The notes under the pieces: generated by a model
What the model was told of the DNA's origin: nothing
Database searches by the model: none
What the model saw: the letters and a program-made list of their open reading frames with translations, nothing else
Assembly (NCBI GenBank): GCA_020638995.1
Contig: JACKHM010000003.1
Location: 868,001-932,000 of the forward strand
Length of the DNA: 64,000 bases
From: Planctomycetaceae bacterium
GTDB taxonomy: Bacteria; Planctomycetota; Planctomycetia; Pirellulales; Pirellulaceae
Direction: 5' to 3'
In this document: positions 60,794 to 64,000 of the stretch, piece after piece
How the letters are laid out: each line of letters opens with the position of its first letter
Numbering within the stretch: the first letter of the stretch is position 1
Program-made: the position numbers and the translations under genes

Positions 60794-61381
60794 ATGGGTA
60801 CTGATGCTGATGTTCATTTTGGCGTGCTTGTGCATTCGAGGAAAATATCAGGCATGTTCGCGGCAGCAATGACTGATTCCGACGTGGACTCTGTGCGTAA
60901 TGGACTGCTCGCAGACGAAAATTGCTGCGAACTATTAACAGCTTATCAAGTATATCTGCCAGTCTTCGATCCCGAGAGAAGTGAGAGGAAAGGCCACATT
61001 CACCTAGGCGACGCGTGTGGACTCCTGAGAAAGGTGAGTTCATGCCATGCTTTCAACCACTGGATGAACATCCTCTTTGATGCGGTAGTAGGTTGTGAAA
61101 CAGGCAACAACGCGGAGTGTTGGGTCAAAGACGACGAGTTAGTTGAACAGGTCGTAAATATCGTTGCCAAGGTCTGCGAGATCTCACTGCCGTCCTATGA
61201 ACTCAGGGCATTCGGAAATGCTCGGAAGACGGGCTTGTGGGACGTCGAGTATGGTGCACTGTACTTCAACTTCGGCGTTGATGAGTGCTTCGAGCGGGTC
61301 CTTACACCTGCCGGAAGGGCTCTCGCGGCACAGCTTGGTGAGGATTTGGAAGTCTCTGAATGGGTGTCTATTAGCTATTGA
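60794..61381 (+). CDS. hypothetical protein
   Basis: 195 residues from the ATG (a GTG precedes it by one codon). MGTDADVHFGVLVHSRKISG then an FDPERSERKGHIHLGDACGL segment and FNHWMNILFDAVVGCETGNN. Mixed alpha/beta, no signal, no known motif. It lies downstream of the repeat protein with a 105-base gap. The C-terminus VLTPAGRALAAQLGEDLEVS is helical. Confidence 0.55.
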   Translation: MGTDADVHFGVLVHSRKISGMFAAAMTDSDVDSVRNGLLADENCCELLTAYQVYLPVFDPERSERKGHIHLGDACGLLRKVSSCHAFNHWMNILFDAVVGCETGNNAECWVKDDELVEQVVNIVAKVCEISLPSYELRAFGNARKTGLWDVEYGALYFNFGVDECFERVLTPAGRALAAQLGEDLEVSEWVSISY

Positions 61382-61678
61382 TGCCGGGGCTTCAGGAAAT
61401 CATCGCGAAGACGATATGGCAAGGCACTGGTCGGTGCGGAGCCGCCGCCCAGAGTGATTCTGAACAGGCTGAGGATCGCGGCTAGACAGCCCTTTGGTTC
61501 GTTGCTTGATTTGGTCATTGCTGCCCTCTTGGTTTTCAGAAGCCGACATTGTTGCTGGACAAGGCGGGCGTGTCGAGCATGGGGCGAAACGCTAGAATGC
61601 CAAGCACGCAGTGGCCATTCAATGCCATCGCTTCCCCTGATCTTGAAACCCTACGAAACTGAATGGCCGGACGGAAAA

Positions 61679-62644
61679 ATGGCCCGTAAGAAGTCCACGA
61701 CCGCAGACCTGACCGAACAATCGGTTCTCCTAGCCGAGTTCGCAGCTAATGCACTTCTTGCCGCTGAGCAGTTTGGAATCAAGAAGAAGGTCGTAGCAGG
61801 TATTGATTTGGATGAAGCCGAACGAGTTGTTGCAGCCGGTCTTCCCGGCCTCTCAGCTACGCTCAGGAAGAAGCTGTCGAAGAACGGCGTTAGCTTCACG
61901 ATTGCCGATACGTCCAGCATTGTCTTGGGCTTGGCTGAATCCATCCTCGAAGGAGATCCATTACAACGACTGAAGCTGCTCTTTATCGCCAAGAAGCTGA
62001 CGGACTGCTTGGAAGCCAACGTGGTGCCAGCCGCTCCAGCCAAGGCCAAGAAGTCGAAGCCGACCGACACGCTCTACCAATTCAAGATCACGCTCCTGGA
62101 TGCCAAACCCCTGATCTGGCGAAGAATCCAGGTGAAGGACTGCACACTCGACAAATTGCACGAGCATATACAGACAGCGATGGGCTGGACGAACAGCCAT
62201 CTCCATCAGTTCGAGATCAGAGGCGACCGGTACGGTGATCCCGAACTACTCGACGATGGTTTCGAGGACTTCGAGTGCGTCGATTCGACCAAGACGAACC
62301 TGAGCCAAATCCTTCCCAAGACCGGCAAACGCTTCTCGTTCAAGTACGAATACGATTTCGGCGACGGCTGGGAGCATGAGGTCTTGTTCGAGGGAAGCCC
62401 GCCAGTTGATCCGAAGGCCAAGTATCCCTTGTGTCTGGAAGGTGAACGAGCCTGCCCACCAGAGGATTGCGGCGGCGTGTGGGGCTATGGTGATTTCCTC
62501 GAAGCGATCAGCAATCCAAAGCACGAAGAACACGACAACATGCTGGAATGGATCGGCGGGCGATTCGACCCAGAGGAGTTTGATCCGAAGGCGTCAACCA
62601 AGGAAATGAAGAAGGGTCTGCCAGATTGGAGAAGCATGATATAG
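61679..62644 (+). CDS. plasmid pRiA4b ORF-3-like family protein
   Basis: 321 residues from ATG MARKKSTTADLTEQSVLLAE; an in-frame ATG at 61622 is an alternative. The helical N-terminal part (1-120) is variable. Residues about 125-320 are the pRiA4b ORF-3 domain (PF07929): YQFKITLLDAKPLIWRRIQV, HEHIQTAMGWTNSHLHQFEI, FSFKYEYDFGDGWEHEVLFE (signature YDFGD.W.H), CLEGERACPPEDCGGVWGYG (C/PPED.GG) and WIGGRFDPEEFD. A TAGAAT box lies at 61590. Despite the name it is not a proven transposon protein. Confidence 0.85.
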   Translation: MARKKSTTADLTEQSVLLAEFAANALLAAEQFGIKKKVVAGIDLDEAERVVAAGLPGLSATLRKKLSKNGVSFTIADTSSIVLGLAESILEGDPLQRLKLLFIAKKLTDCLEANVVPAAPAKAKKSKPTDTLYQFKITLLDAKPLIWRRIQVKDCTLDKLHEHIQTAMGWTNSHLHQFEIRGDRYGDPELLDDGFEDFECVDSTKTNLSQILPKTGKRFSFKYEYDFGDGWEHEVLFEGSPPVDPKAKYPLCLEGERACPPEDCGGVWGYGDFLEAISNPKHEEHDNMLEWIGGRFDPEEFDPKASTKEMKKGLPDWRSMI

Positions 62645-62693
62645 GTATTACATGCACCCGGACGAAATCCAACTTACCCTTACTCACCTTCGG

Positions 62694-63062
62694 TCACTCG
62701 ATCTTCTGCCCGATCATGATGCGATGGCGATCCGGCGTCGCTAGACCGAATTCACGCATTCCCCACGGCTGGTTCGTCGGTTTGCTAAACGTCGTCGCAT
62801 CTTTCGCCTTGATCTCGCTGTAGTACCCATCGACGTCGTCAACGACGAGGTAAGCAAAGTACGAATGATCGCCCAGTTGGCTGGGCGGGATTGCGTTAGG
62901 GCAGGTCCCCAGCATCACGAGCAGATTATCTTTGCTGACGAATCGCCAGCCGTCGTCACCGACTGGAACCGGCTTGAAACCCAGAACGTTGATGAAGAAC
63001 TGGGCAGTGGCCTCTGCGTCCGGCACCGCGAGTACGTAATGGTTCTTGAGGATCGTCGCCAT
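62694..63062 (-). CDS. VOC family (glyoxalase-like) protein
   Basis: 122 residues from the ATG at 63062 that starts the first VOC strand MATILKNHYVLAVPDAEATA; longer in-frame starts give an Arg/Ser-rich extension. AQFFINVLGFKPVPVGDDGW, YFAYLVVDDVDGYYSEIKAK and WGMREFGLATPDRHRIMIG complete the two halves, with the metal Glu in REFG. Substrate unknown. Faces the 63223 gene divergently. Confidence 0.85.
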   Translation of the reverse strand: MATILKNHYVLAVPDAEATAQFFINVLGFKPVPVGDDGWRFVSKDNLLVMLGTCPNAIPPSQLGDHSYFAYLVVDDVDGYYSEIKAKDATTFSKPTNQPWGMREFGLATPDRHRIMIGQKIE

Positions 63063-63222
63063 GGCAGCTGGGTTCGTGGGTAGTGAGGAGCCGACATTGT
63101 GGCTGAGGCAAGTAGACGTGTCGAGCGGGTGACTCGAACGGTAGAATGCCGAAAAGAGTATCGAATCGAGGTAGCATCGGCCACGTTGTAGCGATGGCCT
63201 GGATTGGTAATTGGTGAACTCC

Positions 63223-64000
63223 ATGTTGCTCGAACCCCAGGATGTCGAACTGTTTTTCCGGTTGCACCGGACCCTCATGTTCTTCGTGAACCAGCGTCTC
63301 AAGGTGATTCCCAATCAACTCGACACGCCGGAAGAATTTGCCGCACTATCGCCGGATGTCCGGGTCAAGGTCCGTGACGCCTTCAGTGCCAACGTCGATC
63401 TGATCCAAGCATTTGTGGATGAAAACCCGGCCCACTTCTCGGAAGGCGAACTCGACATCATTCGATCTTGGCGGCATCTCGTGACGGGCCGCTTCTATGT
63501 CTTCCGTGAACTGAAGAAATACACGGTGTTTCTCTCAGCTACCGACCCGGCCATCGCTTACGGCGTCCTGGCGTTGTCGCAACCATTCGAGGACTTTTTC
63601 GGGCCGTATCTGCCGGTCATGACGCAGACAGTCCTGCTGCCGTTCAAGGGCGTGATCGTCTACGACGGCCTGATGAGCAGCTACAACATTTCGTTTGGCC
63701 CTGGTATCCGGCGAAATCTAAACGAGGATTACAAGGAAGCAAAGGCACGGCTCGGGATCGTCACGTCGCTGCCGATTTCGGACAAACCGCCGCCTCCGAA
63801 AGCACCGAAAGCCAAGTCGATCCCGAAGCCGCCGTCGAGGGAGGTAAAGGATAAGGCTCTGGGGGTCATCAGAGGATTAATCGACCAGTTTTGCAGGGAG
63901 CATCTGAACGAAGAGTATGCCGTGCTTTGCCGCAGGATGGCCGAGAAGTTGGCCCGTAAGCGACCCTCGCCTTTGCTCCACGGCAGTCCTAATGCCTGGG
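63223..64000 (+). CDS. DUF6398-like protein (partial, runs off window)
   Basis: The frame is open from the ATG to the window end (259 codons). MLLEPQDVELFFRLHRTLMF opens a helical domain with LDTPEEFAALSPDVRVKVRD, then GRFYVFRELKKYTVFLSATD, a strand-rich middle and a Pro/Lys linker. The start of a C-terminal domain reads IDQFCREHLNEEYAVLCRRM AEKLARKRPSPLLHGSPNAW, the DUF6398 signature. In many genomes DUF6398 genes lie near pRiA4b ORF-3 genes, as here. Confidence 0.75.
   Translation, partial: MLLEPQDVELFFRLHRTLMFFVNQRLKVIPNQLDTPEEFAALSPDVRVKVRDAFSANVDLIQAFVDENPAHFSEGELDIIRSWRHLVTGRFYVFRELKKYTVFLSATDPAIAYGVLALSQPFEDFFGPYLPVMTQTVLLPFKGVIVYDGLMSSYNISFGPGIRRNLNEDYKEAKARLGIVTSLPISDKPPPPKAPKAKSIPKPPSREVKDKALGVIRGLIDQFCREHLNEEYAVLCRRMAEKLARKRPSPLLHGSPNAW

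Noticed and set aside
61679..62644. pRiA4b ORF-3-like gene as a transposase
   Set aside because: The family name comes from a plasmid; no inverted repeats or DDE motif accompany it here.

Overview
The window looks like chromosomal DNA of a planctomycete, probably of the Pirellulales/Planctomycetales. The basis is gene content: FGE-sulfatase (SUMF1-like) domains fused to signalling domains, small membrane proteins with planctomycete-style heads (NPYEAP; RWxFxIRxLL), helical-repeat proteins of planctomycete type, many lipoproteins, wide intergenic spaces and frequent GTG/TTG starts. This is recognition from sequence, not a database result. No rRNA, tRNA, CRISPR array or complete insertion sequence was seen.

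0-24 kb is mostly small, loosely packed genes: secreted and lipoproteins, VOC, DinB, Dabb, HIT, YegP-like and glycosidase-like proteins, and orphan genes. At 9.2-12 kb, three look-alike mini-operons encode small membrane proteins. Each has a TACAAT box 6-7 bases before its first ATG, which suggests leaderless transcripts, and each uses NTGA stop/start overlaps. Remnants include a sigma-54 regulator tail, a 2'-5' RNA ligase tail and a frameshifted periplasmic coiled-coil gene. An HNH nuclease/HIT pair and a CsgG-like/FGE protein close this part.

24-46 kb is the most interesting region. The minus strand carries what looks like one dispersed conserved set: a RecB-like PD-(D/E)XK nuclease, an SQKQL-type protein, a diverged DnaN-like sliding clamp, a DUF3150-like protein, a Ycf46-like AAA+ ATPase, DUF2997, DUF1257 (Ycf35-like) and a pair of small membrane proteins. 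Between them, almost all on the plus strand, sit unrelated genes: a TIR-FGE fusion, a 1256-residue kinase-STAND-membrane-FGE protein, an HD/epimerase/cupin/SDR operon, a PD-(D/E)XK two-gene unit and a GIY-YIG protein. The same GGGCC inverted-repeat element lies at both ends (25.5 and 46.2 kb), with a third copy at 48.2 kb. A scar at 35.5 kb holds the head of a second clamp gene joined to the tail of a second AAA+ gene, so the module has been duplicated and deleted here. The proposal is a replication/repair-like core that accumulates defence and metabolic cargo.

46-61 kb looks like a defence island: a PD-(D/E)XK-like protein, a shattered type I restriction hsdR with its tail placed before its motor domain, a two-motor STAND/HerA-like ATPase, a HEPN-like protein, a TM0106-type nuclease-helicase and a helical-repeat protein with an acidic Ser/Asp tail. 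The last 3 kb holds a pRiA4b ORF-3 family protein, a VOC protein and a DUF6398-like gene cut by the window end.
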